64,000 nucleotides of DNA from Dermacentor variabilis (Eukaryota; Arthropoda; Arachnida; Ixodida; Ixodidae): NCBI RefSeq assembly GCF_050947875.1, contig NC_134572.1, positions 153,781,105-153,845,104 on the forward strand. Direction: 5' to 3'. Numbering within the stretch: position 1 is the stretch's first letter; each line of letters opens with the position of its first letter. Under the pieces are notes generated by a model. That model had not been told where the DNA came from, searched no databases, and saw only the letters and a program-made list of their open reading frames with translations. This document shows positions 14,443 to 26,122 of this stretch, one piece after another. The position numbers were made by a program, and so were the translations under genes.

Positions 14443-15354
14443 TTGAGCTTCGATAGGGAGCGTCTCTACTATGACCTCGCATCACAAGCGGGCCTGACGG
14501 CTACTACCTTCGAAGACATTCTTCGCATCTTCGAAGAAAGCACCAATTCCTTGGTGCAGCGCATTATCTTCAGGGACAGGAAGCAACTACACGGAGAAAC
14601 CTTCCAGGACTTCGTCACTGCGCTACAAGGGCTGGCACCTGTTTGTGCGTTCTGCGCTTGCCACGACGAGTCCCTTCGCGACCAAATCCCGCAAGGCATC
14701 GCATCAGCAAGAATACGAGGAACGCTACTGTACGAAGGATCGTCCCTCACGCACAAGAAAGCCGAGAGCATCGGACGAAGCTTGGAGCAAGTTGACAAGG
14801 AACTTCGAGTCTTCAATAGCTCGCCTGTTAGCGCGTCTCGATGTAACGCCAAGATGGCGTCGACAGCCATCACCTTCCTCGCCCGGGCGCGCAAGATGGC
14901 GGTCCCCGCCACCCTTCTCCCTCGACCCGGCGGCTTCAAGATGGCGCTCAACGGCATGGCGGACAGTCGCATACTCCGGAGACCGGTCAACATGACGCCC
15001 GGCTCGAATTCCGCGAAGCCAGTCGAGACATCGAAGCCCATTGCTACCGATGTTGTTCACCTCACCACATCGCATTCGATCCAGGCTGTCCGGCAAAGCA
15101 CGTTACCAGCTGTGCGTGCGGAAAAGTGCGACGTAACGCTTCAGATTGCCGTTCGAGGAATTGAACGCAGCGACAGTCTCCAGCTTGAACGCAGCTTCTT
15201 TCCGCTACCGCTGATACAGAATCGGCCACTACAGTCCAGTTTGTGCTTAGAATTGAAGGACCAAATTTCCGTCCAGCAACAATTGACACCGAAGTTCACA
15301 TTGAGAATACTACATTCAAGTTGCTCGGGGATACAAGAGCTCATGTGTCGGTGA
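14443..15354 (+). pseudogene. gag of the small LTR element
   Basis: A 303-codon open frame. The N-terminal part (RQLHGETFQDFVTALQGLAP, then LRDQIPQGIASARIRGTLLYE) is a Gypsy/Mag-type capsid region. After about residue 140 the reading frame drifts from the capsid-like sequence, and a degenerate zinc-knuckle region (about 15043-15110) is readable only in another frame with its cysteines partly lost. Gag packages the element RNA. Confidence 0.75.
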
Positions 15355-15554
15355 TGAACAGCTCCCTGTACGAAGAACGTTTCAATGTTTTTCCCTTATC
15401 TCCTTCAAGTCTTCGACTCAAGAATTATTCGCAGCAAGAAATTCTGCATTCAGGACATTTCTCCGTGCTCGTCAAGTACCGCAACAAGACTGCAATAGTG
15501 AAATTTCCCGTCACGAACCGAGGTACTTCTCTTCTGGGCTTAGGTGCCATTTAA
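15243..15554 (+). pseudogene. Aspartic protease domain of the small LTR element
   Basis: A 103-codon frame with LLGDTRAHVSVMNSSLYEE where retropepsins have a Leu-x-Asp-Thr-Gly-Ala active site. The Gly of the DTG triad is Arg here, which should abolish catalysis. The C-terminal TSLLGLGAI matches the end of the protease fold, then a stop and the polypurine tract follow. Confidence 0.75.
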
Positions 15555-15575
15555 GCTTTGGGCAGGGAGAGGTGA

Positions 15576-15805
15576 GGTAGTATCCTGTGTCGGCTTCCAG
15601 TTTCGGTATGGCATCGTTTACGTGAGGGCGCCACTGAGTGTCAAACGGTGTAAGTTGGCTGCTGCGTTTCCCCTCGCTGAAATAAAATCATTCTTGGTCT
15701 GGTCCCCGACTTGAGCAGTCCGGCTCTTTATTGCGGCGCTGCGCGCCCAGGCCGTTTGGACCTCTTGCCGTAGTGCCCCCATCCGGCCGCCCCGTCGAAA
15801 CTACA
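15576..15805 (+). repeat. 3' LTR of the small LTR element
   Basis: 230 bp, aligned end to end with 13906-14134. The first base has changed from T to G, so the terminal TG is lost on this side; the end CTACA is intact and is followed by the CCTCC duplication. Confidence 0.92.
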
Positions 15806-15810
15806 CCTCC

Positions 15811-16319
15811 TTCTACGCGCTTTCCGGAAGGTATGTTGGGTCGAATTTCACTCGGTTCAGTAAAAGGTATGTGTAATCAATGGTGGGAATTGGCCTAAGG
15901 CTTTCAACCACAGTAGCCTAATGTTCTAATCATTAGGCAGCGATCACACGCATGCTCCTCTCCTGCCAAAGCCAACTAGCTTTTGGATCGCTTGGTTTCA
16001 GGGGCACGTAGAAATTCCGCATTCTTTGCTCGTGAGATCTTCTGCCTTGAGACGCTTGTTAAGCAGTTTCTCAAAGCAGCTTTTTTCACAGGCCAGCATG
16101 CTCGCCTCCCACAGATAATTCGATATAAACGAATGTAATTGTTCACTTCGTAGCGTTGTGCAGAATTCCACATAAGGGGGCATAGCGAGCTACCTGCAAA
16201 TAGCTTTGCATAGCGACTTTACCAAGACAGCCCACCCCATAAAATACAAAAAATATATTGTATTTGGACAGCGTAGTGCCTGCCAGCATCTGCGGCAAAG
16301 ATGGAAAAAATAGATCATG
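15811..16319. other. No recognised feature
   Basis: Only short frames without motifs. Confidence 0.4.
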
Positions 16320-16540
16320 ACTTTTTAGGCGCCGAAACCACAATCTTCTTATGAGGCACGCTGTAGTGGGGAACTCCGGAATAATTTTGACCACCTGGGG
16401 TTCTCTAACATGCAGCTAGATCAAAGATTACGGGTGCTCTTGTATTTCGCCCCCTTCAAAATATGGCCTCGATGGCCGGGATTTAATCCCGCGACTTCAT
16501 GCTTAGCAGCGCCACACCAAACCACTAAGCAGCACCAATG
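16320..16540 (-). repeat. tRNA-headed SINE (tick Ruka-like), diverged
   Basis: The minus strand reads from a head TGCTGCTTAGTGGTTTGG, a B-box-like CGCGGGATTAAATCCCGG, then the body words GGTGGTCAAAATTATTCC and GCCTCATAAGAAGATTG shared with the copy at 13042. Confidence 0.85.
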
Positions 16541-16562
16541 GATCTGTGCGCCGATTGAACGG

Positions 16563-16810
16563 TGTAGTGTACATTCTAGTACTTGTGCGAGCAAAGCGCC
16601 TAAGCTGGAGCCTTCGATGTATGCTCTGTATAAATAACTGACACGTCTGAGCGTCTGACTCGCGGAGACCGGGTATAGACGAGTGCAGCCTGCGCTCGCA
16701 GCTATCTCAGTGCTTCAGTTTTACTTGTTTTGCTGTGCACAAGTTCGCCTAAAAGGGATTGTTTTATTATTCGCCGTTGTGCCACTGTTGCTCTTGACAG
16801 TCACTATACA
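16563..16810 (+). repeat. Probable solo LTR
   Basis: 248 bp beginning TGTAGTG and ending CACTATACA, near-inverted ends. A TATA box (TATAAATAA near 16630) lies about 30 bp before a GACACGTCTGAGCG start-site-like region, as in Gypsy LTRs. Flanks ACGG and ACGC could be a decayed 4-bp duplication. No internal region of an element is attached on either side. An exact second copy is not in the window, so the call rests on structure. Confidence 0.45.
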
Positions 16811-17774
16811 ACGCGACGTCTCTTTCTCCAACACACGCTGTCTTTCAGAAAACACAAATTAGGGTACGGTTAAAGACTGATGACAGGCAGCTTTGGCGGA
16901 ATATTTGTTTTTATTGAACTGCAAGTATGCTTTAGCAAATCTCACATGCGTTTTCTAGTTCGTGCGCTCAAATGTATTTTAATCTATTCAAATACACGAA
17001 GAAAATATCGACGGGGCAGTGCGACAAAACTAGCACGAAGGGAGACCTAAATATAACTGCGTACGTTCTGTTAAACGTCTTCTTTCTTGGCCTGCTGGCA
17101 ATTTCATGTGGTAGAAATTTTGTTATCAGTTTTACAGCGCTCTGGTTTATTACTCATTTGCCGATAAATGTGTCACGAGCTTGTTCGCATCAAAAATTAT
17201 CACCTGTCAAATACCTCACTTAAATGATACTGCTTACTCGACCTCCCACGTAAAAATTAGTGATTGGCTTAGAAAAAGTTGAAGATGCTATAATAGACAA
17301 AAATATTTGTTCAGAAAACATTGCTTAGGAGGATATTAACCCCACATAATAAAGGATTCATAATTGAGCTTGCTAATATGTAATAACAAAAATTTCACGT
17401 GTTGGTATGACTATATAGAAGTAATATTATGAAATTCAAAGCCACTGCATCACAAAACGCTAGATTTACGCCCGTAGAAATCATTTTCCCAGGGCGAACA
17501 GCTTTGGGCAGTAGTTTTGGTATAGGAAAATGTATAGATTTCTTTCCTTAATAGTGGGATTGACGGAGATTTTTGCAATACAAGAATCATACTGAACGTA
17601 TGCGCTTATATGGGCAGAGATAGTAAAAGAACTGTTTTGTTACAAAGAAGATGGCATTGTAGGGAATGATTCAGAAAGGTATTGTTGCTTTACATAGTGA
17701 CATGTTTGTGAAAATTTTACCTTAAGAACATGGGTGATTACTATGTGACTATCAATACGTATCAATATTGCTAC
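16811..17774. other. AT-rich, no recognised feature
   Basis: Short frames only (up to 83 codons). Confidence 0.4.
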
Positions 17775-17895
17775 GGCATGAGCCGGGCGAGGAGAAGAGC
17801 AAGAAGACGTTAGCTGGTGCAGCCTCGGGACGCCATCTTGACTGCACCATCAATCTCGTCGCTTAAATAAAGCCGGTTTAACATTAACCGTAACA
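17775..17895 (+). repeat. Truncated 5' LTR end of the split Gypsy element
   Basis: About 120 bp ending TTAACATTAACCGTAACA, with an AATAAA signal near 17863. The upstream part of the LTR is missing or not recognisable. Confidence 0.55.
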
Positions 17896-17903
17896 GTTTT
17901 GAG

Positions 17904-18693
17904 GTGGAGGTGCGGGGTACTTCGACCAATACGACGGAGCTACTGCAGCAAGTGCCAGGCCGGAGCCGACGCCTCGCTCGACTGCCTCCAACACCACTTG
18001 AGATCCCGATGTCCCACAGCGGCGACCAACAGCCTTCTGTGGCTGCTGCAGTGCGCACAACCGGCACCTGGATGCATCAGATGGAGCCCCGCCCTTTCTC
18101 AGGGAAATTCGGCGATGACGTGGAGGAATGGCTCACCCACTACAAGCGTGTGAGCAAGTACAACGGCTGGAATTCCACGGCTCAGCTCGACAATGTGGTT
18201 CTGTTCGTCACAGACACTGCGCTAGTGTGGTTCGAGAACCATGAAGATACCTTTACAACGTGGGACAGCGTCCTTACTCACCTCACAGAGTGCTTTAGCG
18301 ATTTTCCCACGAAAAGGAAGCGGGCGGAGCAGACATTGCTTCAGCGCGCTCAGGTCCCAGGTTAGACCTGTACTACATACATAGAGGTGATCTGAAGCTT
18401 AGTAAAACGGTCAATCCTAGAATGTCCGAAGAGGACAAGGTTGGACAACTTCTGAAAGGGATAGCCGAGGATGTTTTCAATTATTTAATCGGAAAGGAGA
18501 GTCTCGCCTCGGCCGCCGACCTCATCAAGCATTGCCGCACATTCGAGGCCTTGAAGCTGCGCCATATCACGCCAAAGTTCGGCAGGTTAGCAAATGTCAC
18601 AACGGTGGCAAGCGTTGAAGAAAACGACAAATACGGTTTGCAATTTCACCTTGCGGCAACTATAAGGCAAATTGTCCACGAAGAATTTGAATG
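17904..18693 (+). pseudogene. gag of the split Gypsy element
   Basis: The frame encodes PRPFSGKFGDDVEEWLTHYK, LVWFENHEDTFTTWDSVLTH and MSEEDKVGQLLKGIAEDVFN, a retrotransposon-gag domain in which the WF-x-N and TW-D motifs are clear. A TAG at 18363-18365 replaces a sense codon, splitting the domain, and a short frame-disturbed stretch follows before the frame reopens at 18422. A likely gag tail with decayed zinc knuckle extends to about 19300. Confidence 0.85.
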
Positions 18694-18941
18694 ACACACC
18701 AAAGGGGCGGATGTCGAACAGCTTGGTTGCGCTACCAACCAACCTCAAGAACATGCATCTGCTGTGTCCGCATTGTCTGCCATGCCAGGCGTTGCAGACT
18801 GTCGAGTCGATCAGCTGCCACAGCCCTGACGTACCTTTCCCGACGAAATGATGCACGGTCAACGAACTCGTCAACATACCACCACGAATCGTAATTCGGA
18901 AGATCGGGTTAATATTCGCAGCGTCATAGGGTTGACCCCGA

Positions 18942-18998
18942 GCACTGTGGTATGAAGCCACTGCAGGCTGCCTCTGCAGTGGCTTCATACCACAGTGC
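18942..18998. repeat. Perfect 25-bp inverted repeat, 7-nt loop
   Basis: 18942-18966 and 18974-18998 are exact reverse complements (core GTGGTATGAAGCCACTGCAG). It lies in the gag tail of the split Gypsy element and looks like a foldback duplication. Confidence 0.95.
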
Positions 18999-19799
18999 AA
19001 CACGTTTAGCGTTGATAAGTGCAACACCTTAGTTTCTGTATTGTTACTCCCTGTGAGGTCAACTTTAAACTGGCTTCAGTCCTATTCGAGCTCGATATTC
19101 AAAAGCGTTGAAGGATGCTTCTTTGGCTAATGCACATACCTCATTTATGAGAGGATGCCCGACTGTGGCTATTAAGTGGTTCATGATGTGCAAAAGTGGG
19201 CAATAATGACTTTGGTTTTCACAGAGCACCTGTACAGCGCTGGTCGCTTTTTCACCAGATCTATGTAGTTTAACGAAAACATCAATTCCGCCTGAATGCA
19301 CATATGAAAAATTGAACAATCAAATCGAAGTGAGACATTAGTTAGTATAGTAAATTCATTTTGGTTTGCAAAGTAATTATAGTGTTAGAGAGATCTGCAA
19401 CCGAATATATCGCTTATACAATCCGTTGTACGTCAACAACTGGGAATCCTGGTCATTCAAACCATGTGTAATGTGAGTCGTCCGGACATTTAGCCTTCGG
19501 CCGCCTTCCACCCTATCCAAATAAATTGTTCTACTCCCAATTACCATGATGCGAACGCATGGAAGACGCCTGACGACAAGCAAGCTTCCCCAGCTTCCAC
19601 TATCCTCCTCGTAGCCAGCACCAAGTACCAACCAAACGAACTAGAAAAATGTGCCGAGAGCACTAGGAATGCGCTACAGTACAGCCACTCCTCCTCACCA
19701 TGACGCTGACCTTCTCGTTCACCTTTCCCGCGCCATTACTCGTTCCGTTATTCTCCCGGCGTTTTCCTTTGGGAAACTGATTGCTGCAGCTTCTGGAGA

Positions 19800-20493
19800 T
19801 GACTCTCCTATTACGACCGGTCAACAAATTCCTCTGTGGACGTCCCCAACCAATCAGAACCTGATCGACATTGAAGTGGATTGCCTACCTATTACAGCTT
19901 TGATCGACACCGGCGCCCATATTTCTGTTATGAGCTGTCACCTGCGTCAGCAGTTGAAGAAAGTTATGATCCCTGCCCCATCAAGTGCTTGACGCGTGGC
20001 CGATTGTCGTACGTCTCGTGTAGCTGGCCTGTGTACCGCACGTGTCAGTGTTTTCAGCCGCAAAACTTCTCTTGTCTTCAGCGTCCTCGCCCTCTCTTCT
20101 AATGAGGTCATCCTCTGCCATGACTTTTTATCCGCCCACTCCGCCCTTATCTATTGTCCCGCTGGTAATATACAGCTTAACCTACCAAGTGCAATTGATC
20201 AACCCCGACCAGTTAAGAGTCGGCTCTTTTCTGCCGAGCACGTCCTTTTGCCGCCGCAAGCCGTGACTTTCCTTTCTGCTACGCCCTCTCCACCAGTTCC
20301 CGAAGATGACTATGCGCTCATCCTCATCACTGCCGTTCTGTTGACGCAAAGTGGTGGTATTCAATATATTTTTATAACTATACGTGACGGTCTTGCTTGC
20401 TTTCCTTTGCTGAATTTCGGGCTATGCTCACAAGGCCTGCCACAGGGCATGTCCGTCGCTATGCTGACGCCTCCCTACGACTTCGTCATCTAG
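19800..20493 (+). pseudogene. Aspartic protease and linker of the split Gypsy element
   Basis: The frame ending at 19992 contains ITALIDTGAHISVMSCHLRQ, a retropepsin active site with DTG intact. After a frameshift near 19990 the protease C-terminal part continues (VILCHDFLSAHSALIYCP), the equivalent of the ILGxDFL motif. Protease processes Gag and Pol. Confidence 0.82.
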
Positions 20494-20689
20494 GCCCTAC
20501 CTCAGCCTACTTTTACTCGCTCGCGCACCACTGATATGCCGGCGTCTTCATCAGATCTTTCTCCAACCGAGCCGAACAAAGTAATCGCTCCAGACCGTTC
20601 GCCCCATGAATCTGACGATCTCATTCGCCTCCCCTCCACTTCTCGGGACGAGTTTGACCTTTGTGACCGCCCTCTAGGTCAAACCTGCG

Positions 20690-21075
20690 CTGTCCAGCAC
20701 CGCATAAACACTGGCGAAGCTCTTCCGATCCACCGACAGCCATACCAGTTATCTTCAGCTTAGCGCCACATCATTCAAAAGGAGGTCGACAAGATGTTCG
20801 TCAGAGACATAATCGAGCCGTCCTACAGTCCTTACGCTTCCCCTGTGATTGTCGTTAAAACACGACAGCTGCAGTTCTTGCGAAAACTACCGCCAACTGA
20901 ACAAGATCGCTAGAAAGACGTGCACCCGCTCCCACGTATAGACGAGGCGCTGGGTTGTCTTCACAGCGCCAAGTATTTTTCTTCAATCGACCTTCTTTCA
21001 CGACCCTGGCAGATCACCGTCGATTACATGGACCGTGAGAAGACCGGTTTTGTTATCCACCCACTTGAAAAACAA
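20690..21075 (+). pseudogene. Reverse transcriptase N-terminal part of the split Gypsy element
   Basis: Spread over frames: HRINTGEALPIHRQPYQLS, then EVDKMFVRDIIEPSYSPYAS, PVIVVKTR, HPLPRIDEALGCLHSAKYFS and DREKTGF. These are RT blocks 1-3 of Ty3/Gypsy enzymes. The catalytic loop (YxDD) is on the distal part at 27.7 kb. A stop lies after HRQPYQLSSA (20761) and another after EQDR (near 20911). Confidence 0.85.
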
Positions 21076-21255
21076 CCGGAAATTTCAGTCTGTCATATGC
21101 TGGGACGTTGTTTCTGTCGTCCGGTTGTCTGACATTCTGTTGTCTATTGTGACGTCCTGTACTCGAAAGTTCTGTAGTTCTTGATCAATATTTCATTAAA
21201 AATTGACACAGACCTCTTTTAGGCTATGTAAATTTGTTAGTACCAAAAAGAAAAA

Positions 21256-21329
21256 ACTACCCCGTCAGGGATTCGAACTTGAGACGTGAGGCCTCGAGCC
21301 CAGCGTCTTACCTCTGTACCACGCCGAAC
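21256..21329 (-). repeat. tRNA-like sequence (tRNA pseudogene or SINE head)
   Basis: The minus strand reads GGCGTGGTACAGAGGTAAGA (A-box-like) and, about 35 bp later, AAGTTCGAATCCC (B box). The acceptor ends do not pair, so it is not a functional tRNA. It lies between the break in the Gypsy element and the 3' tail of the L1/Tx1-like LINE. Confidence 0.6.
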
Positions 21330-21395
21330 TTTTCTTTCTTTATTACATGAAAAACAAAACCTAACCTGTATTACAATGTGGACACAACGACATAC

Positions 21396-23933
21396 TTAAA
21401 ACTCGGGCACACACACACATGCATCCAACAAGTGCATCCAGTCTGGCGTAGGGTCCTGCGCAGCGTACACACTTCTTACATATGCAGCACTTTCGCGAAA
21501 GAAGGATTTTGTAGATCGCAGGCTTTCAGCATGGCGATCACACAGTCTACTTCTCCATAGGCTATATAAGCCAAGTACTATGAACATGTGATAAGGAGGA
21601 CCACCCGCAAGCTCAAATGGTTGAACGTAATTGAATATGGAGTCATGTCAATTTCCTTTTTAAACGTCCGTTGGAGAATGTTCCAAAAAAATACAGCGTT
21701 CCTACAGTCTATGAAACAGGAATCTATGGTTTCGGCACGTGGATAGAGTTGACAGTTTGCTGACCACGGCACAAAGCAACCCCTCGAACCCAACCAAGTT
21801 TTAACTGGGAGTGTTTTCGAATGCAACTTAAAGAAAAAGCTTTTTACTCCAGGAGGTAAACACATTTTTCTGACGCGCTTAAGTACATCGTGATAAGCTC
21901 GGCTTAAATAAAGTGCACGATACAAAGGATCTGGGAAAATATAGTCCTGCAGTGCCGTAGAAATTGCTTTCCGACTCACAGTGAACCGTACCCTCCCCCC
22001 CCCCCCCAGGCTGAATCTAACTTTAAAAAAAAATAATGTGTCAACAACCTTCTTGAAAAAACCCAAGGAGCCTGTGGGAAATCTTTGGCACTTGATGGCA
22101 CTACAGTATCAGGAACATCATGAACTAAACGGAGCTGCAATATTTCAAGCAAAAACGGATTGTCACTGTCTCGAAAGAAAAACAGAGGGGAAACAATTTG
22201 CCTGACGAAGAGGTGGACTAATCCTAGACCACCACGTTCAAGGTGGAGCAACACATTTTCGCGCCGCATCGATTCACAACTCGAACTCCAAAATAAATGT
22301 TGCAAGTACACGATGCAGTGCCTCAAGGCGAAGTAGTGAGCAGTGCAGTACTTGCAGCACATACATAAGACGGGAATCTAAGAACACGTTGCACACTTCA
22401 GCACGAATGAACATAGAAAATTTCGCCCTCGCCATGAATTCACTTTACGTTGAATTTTGCCAACTTCTCCGGCGCAATGAGCGTTGCTGTTTCTATATTG
22501 TGAGAGAGGCACACCTAAATACCGCAGATCTTCTTTCCATTAAATCCCTGCGTAATGTGATGGCATTGTGGCCCATAATCCAAACCAGAAACCTGAACTT
22601 TTTTCAAAGTTAACGCTTGCACCAGAAGCCGCACAAAATTCTTCTGTAATTGCAAGAGCAGTCTTTACACTCTTTTGCTCGGTACAAAAAAAAGCCACGT
22701 CGTCTGTATACGCAAGAACCCGAACCTCATTAGTTAGTAATTTACACCGTTGGGAATTTTGTTCTCTAAGAATGCTCATACAAAGTTGCTGTTATACAAG
22801 CAGAACAGAAGCGGTGACAAAAGGCGTCCTTGTCGCACTGATGATACTAGCCTAATCTGATCGGAGGGAGTGCCATTCACTATCAGCCTCGTTGAGCCAT
22901 TAGCATAACATATCTTGACACCTCTAATATACGATATACGATACGATATATACGATATTTATATGCTCTAGTACAGTAAACAGGAAGGAGGAATTCACCC
23001 TGCCTTACGCCTTAGCCATATCTAGCTGTGCCATTGCCACCTGCCCAATCCCCTCCGCTACACACTTTAGCACCGATCTCGCAACATGAATGTTCGTCTG
23101 AATGGACCGGCCCCTGAGGCCACATTTTTGATGATCACCGACCACAGATCTTATTACAACTTGCAAACGGTTAGCTAATACCTCAGTAAAATTTTAATAA
23201 TACACATTGCATAAGGAGATAGGCCGATATCCGTCATTTTCTTGCAATTCATTCTCATCACCGCTTTTGCCTACAAGGACGGTGTGTCCGTACATTATGG
23301 CGATTAGGTACCCTACTTCCACAGCCTCACGGTACACCTGAAGTAATAATGGCGATAAGAGGGAACATAAACACTGATAAAATTCAGGAGTAAGGCCATC
23401 TGCGCCGGGCGTCTTGCCCTTCGCTAACGAATTGATGCATGTAGTTACCTTATTAATATCAATGTTGCCATTTGTATAATAATCATCCTGATTTAACTAG
23501 GGCAGCAACGATAGAATTTTTTGGCAGCATCTGTATCCAATGGCTTATGGTCTCGAAATAGTTTTTGGCAACGTTCGAAAAACGCTTTACTCATTCGAGT
23601 AGGCTCATTAACAATGATTCCATCATACTCTATATCTAGTATTTGTTTAGACAGCGCTTGGTGGCGCTCATCACCAAGGGCCCTACTACAAGGCTTTTCT
23701 TCCAGGAAACGCGGCTCTAGCACACGCACTAATGCACATCTGTATTTTTCTGCGTTCAAAGTTTGTAACTGTGCCCTGACCTTATGAATATCATCAATAT
23801 ATTGATCCGTATGCAGGCATTCAAGCTCATGAAACTCACTCAGAAGTCTATGCAATGCTTTGTAATTATTCTTTTTTTCAAAGGCCAATATTGATGATTC
23901 TTCGATAGCTATCATTTTAGCTTCCAGTTTCAA
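21396..23933 (-). pseudogene. Reverse transcriptase and C-terminus of the L1/Tx1-like LINE
   Basis: Segments: 23493-23933 (pre-RT linker), an RT fingers/palm region with many stops, 22540-22779 with VRVLAYTDDVAFFCTEQ, 21976-22362 (LERGGLGLVHLFVRQIVS) and 21578-22066 (VKSFFFKLHSKTLPVKTWLG then a zinc-binding-like segment). The RT active site reads YTDD where YADD is usual; the two aspartates remain. A 13-bp C run (21995-22007) and a small TACGATA repeat (about 22925-22962) have grown inside it. Confidence 0.8.
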
Positions 23934-24101
23934 TAATTCTCAAACAGCAAAGAGTGGTAAGTCCTTGCGGCATTACACATCAGGTATAAGCTCAGTAATA
24001 CAATTTAAGAAACTCATGCAAAAGTAATTGGTTATTAAACTTCCACAGCTACCAGCGCATATGCCGACTTTGATACCGACGGCTGCCAAACGATGCTGAG
24101 A

Positions 24102-24819
24102 CTAGGCGATGGTCACTAAAGAATACAGGGTGCACAGTGTAACCATAAATAAGAGGTGGCGCGCCAAGTGAAACGTAAATTTTATCAAGACTTGCATGCG
24201 AGGTACCCTGCGCATATTGTGCGCATATCGTGCGTATATTGACATCCCACCTTTTCGTTTTCCCCCAATGTCTACAAGCTGATAATCACATATCAGGCGT
24301 TGCAACGCATCACTACTCGGATCATGTCTCAGCTTCAGGGATGTACGATCTTGCACGTTACATACACAATTAAAGTCTGCAAAGAGGACCAATGCACGAT
24401 CAGCACAGATATGATTTTTGAGAGATAAGAAAAAAGCACCCGCAATCACGTAACTTGTTTGGGACATAGACACACACAAATCTAAAGCTCGTACCACTGA
24501 TATCAATAGCGCAACAGACTAGGTGCCCTTCCCTTTCTGTAAACAACTGTAGCAAATCACATGGTAAATGTTTTCCAACAAATAACAAACAACCTTCAGA
24601 AACGCCTACTGCGTGGCTGACACAAACATTATAGTCAGATAGGAATGGAGACAGAGCTACCTCTGTGCTTTTGTGGGATTCAATCTTTGTTTCTTGGATA
24701 GCAGCAATGTCTAATTTTCTATTGCGTAACAAATGAAGAAGCTGTACTTGCCGTCGCTTACTTCGTAAGCCAGAGACCTTTAAAGCACCAAAATGGAAGG
24801 GAAGAGCACCCGCCATCAT
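24102..24819 (-). pseudogene. APE endonuclease of the L1/Tx1-like LINE
   Basis: Contains LKVSGLRSKRRQVQLLHLLR, LDIAAIQETKIESHKS (the QET catalytic block), HAVGVSEGCLLFV, VCVYVPN, and in the next frame VLFADFNCVCNVQDRTSL (DFN block). A frameshift separates the halves near 24450. Confidence 0.8.
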
Positions 24820-24822
24820 TAC

Positions 24823-26122
24823 CTATGTAGGTGCAGCGTTTGAACGCTGCTCCAGAGGTGCACCGCTCTCTTCTAGAAGAGGTGGTCCACTATGTACCTT
24901 TTGGTGCACGTTAACACAAGGGACATCTGTAGGAGCAGGTGTTCCCCGTAGCGGTTTTGTCAACTTTGACGCATTGGTAACGCGAGCCTGCTTTACCGAG
25001 GGCGATGGGTTGTCAGATGGCACTGGACGCTCCTTAGCGGCCTCGCACATCGTACCAGATTCCACTGACCGTGGGCGATCTTGAACTGGTGGCGATTCTG
25101 CCCATGACACAGTTAGTTAGTTTTCAGGCGTCTTATTCTCATCCTCGCTCGTAGTCATCTGGCTAAGGCTAATTAATGTCAGCCGATGACGGCTTAATCT
25201 GTTCTTGTCGATGAGTCTCAGGGCGTGTTTCCCCAGTTGCATCCACAACTTCGCTAACGTCAATTAGATTATCCGTGATGGTATCATCCTCAGATGGTCT
25301 AATTCCATGAAGCCTGTCAGCGTAGGTTCCGGCGAATGCATCTGCAGGGTGACCGTAGCGATGACAGTTACTGCAGCGCGGCGTTCTACATTGTCTCCGA
25401 ATATTGCCAACTCTGTTGCACCAGACACAAAGTGTTGGTAGGCCAGGAATGAAGATAAGGCACTGGTGGCCGTATATGCTCAATAGATGTGGCAGAATAC
25501 TGGCAGGAACTCCATCTTTTAATGTGAACACTACGTCTCGATTAGTCATTTGCCAGCCCCCCATGCCACCACACCACCAGATTTCTCTCGTGATGGAGCG
25601 CACTGCGCCAATGGCTCTAGCGCTTCAACAATTCGTCTCTATTCGAGGTGTGGGCCAAGCCAAAGAAGCTTCATCTTGATATTTTTGCATTCCGGATCTA
25701 TGACAAGGCACTTGAGGCCCTTGACCAACAACTCGACCTTTGTCGACAAGTTTCTGTTTCGCAATGCTGTTAAGACATGTCACTAACCACTAATAGCTCA
25801 TCTGGTATTATCCAGTGCCAGTTGCATTTAGCACTGAAAGGAGAGCGCCGCGAAAGTCCGGGTCCCGATACGGCCGCCCTGCCAGGTTAGCATGCAGGAA
25901 AACTGAATTGAGAACGGTGTTGCTAGTCGGTAGACGAGGGAGAACGACTTTATAATTACCATAATCAGTAGTTGATGGTGGGTGTGATCCTCGGCCGAGG
26001 GCCGATGCGCTGTTTCCAGCGGAGCTCATCGCAAACGTGGCCGTTCGAACAAACCTGTTTTTCTTCAACCCTCCAAACACCACGCCGAGCATGCTTCTAA
26101 GTCTACATTTTGCCTGTGCCAA
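24823..26122 (-). pseudogene. ORF1 of the L1/Tx1-like LINE
   Basis: N-terminal piece 25808-26122, middle piece 25169-25603 and C-terminal piece 24823-25110. The middle piece has two CCHC-like knuckles (CVWCNRVGNIRRQC and CSNCHRYGHPADAF; the last Cys of the second knuckle is not in place), as in RNA-binding ORF1 proteins. The C-terminal piece is Pro/Ser-rich and unstructured-looking. Frames do not join. Confidence 0.7.

Larger units (their letters stand above)
13906..15805 (+). mobile_element. Small LTR retrotransposon lacking pol (Mag/Gypsy-related)
   Basis: Two LTRs (13906-14134 and 15576-15805) bound a 1.44-kb interior with gag and an aspartic protease but no reverse transcriptase, RNase H or integrase. 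The ends are TGTAG...CTACA and both flanks carry CCTCC (13901-13905 and 15806-15810), so the termini of a real insertion are preserved. The purine-rich tract GGGCAGGGAGAGGTGAG directly precedes the 3' LTR. Protease is followed almost at once by this tract, so the deletion removed everything downstream of protease. It could only move with enzymes supplied in trans. Confidence 0.9.
17775..21075 (+). mobile_element. Gypsy element, first part (LTR end, gag, protease, RT start)
   Basis: Starts with the last part of an LTR (17775-17895, containing AAATAAAGCC and ending CCGTAACA), followed by TTTTGAGGTGGAGGTGC as a likely primer-binding region, then gag, protease and the N-terminal half of RT. The coding continues at 27565-29070: the RT sequence here stops at MDREKTGFVIHP and resumes there at the next conserved block. 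The element was therefore split by later insertions. No 3' LTR is identified. Confidence 0.85.

Noticed and set aside
14469..15096. Minus-strand frame of 190 codons in the small LTR element
   Set aside because: Antisense shadow of gag; no motif and the wrong strand for the element.
21256..21329. Functional tRNA gene
   Set aside because: A and B boxes are present, but the acceptor ends do not pair and there is no clear anticodon stem.
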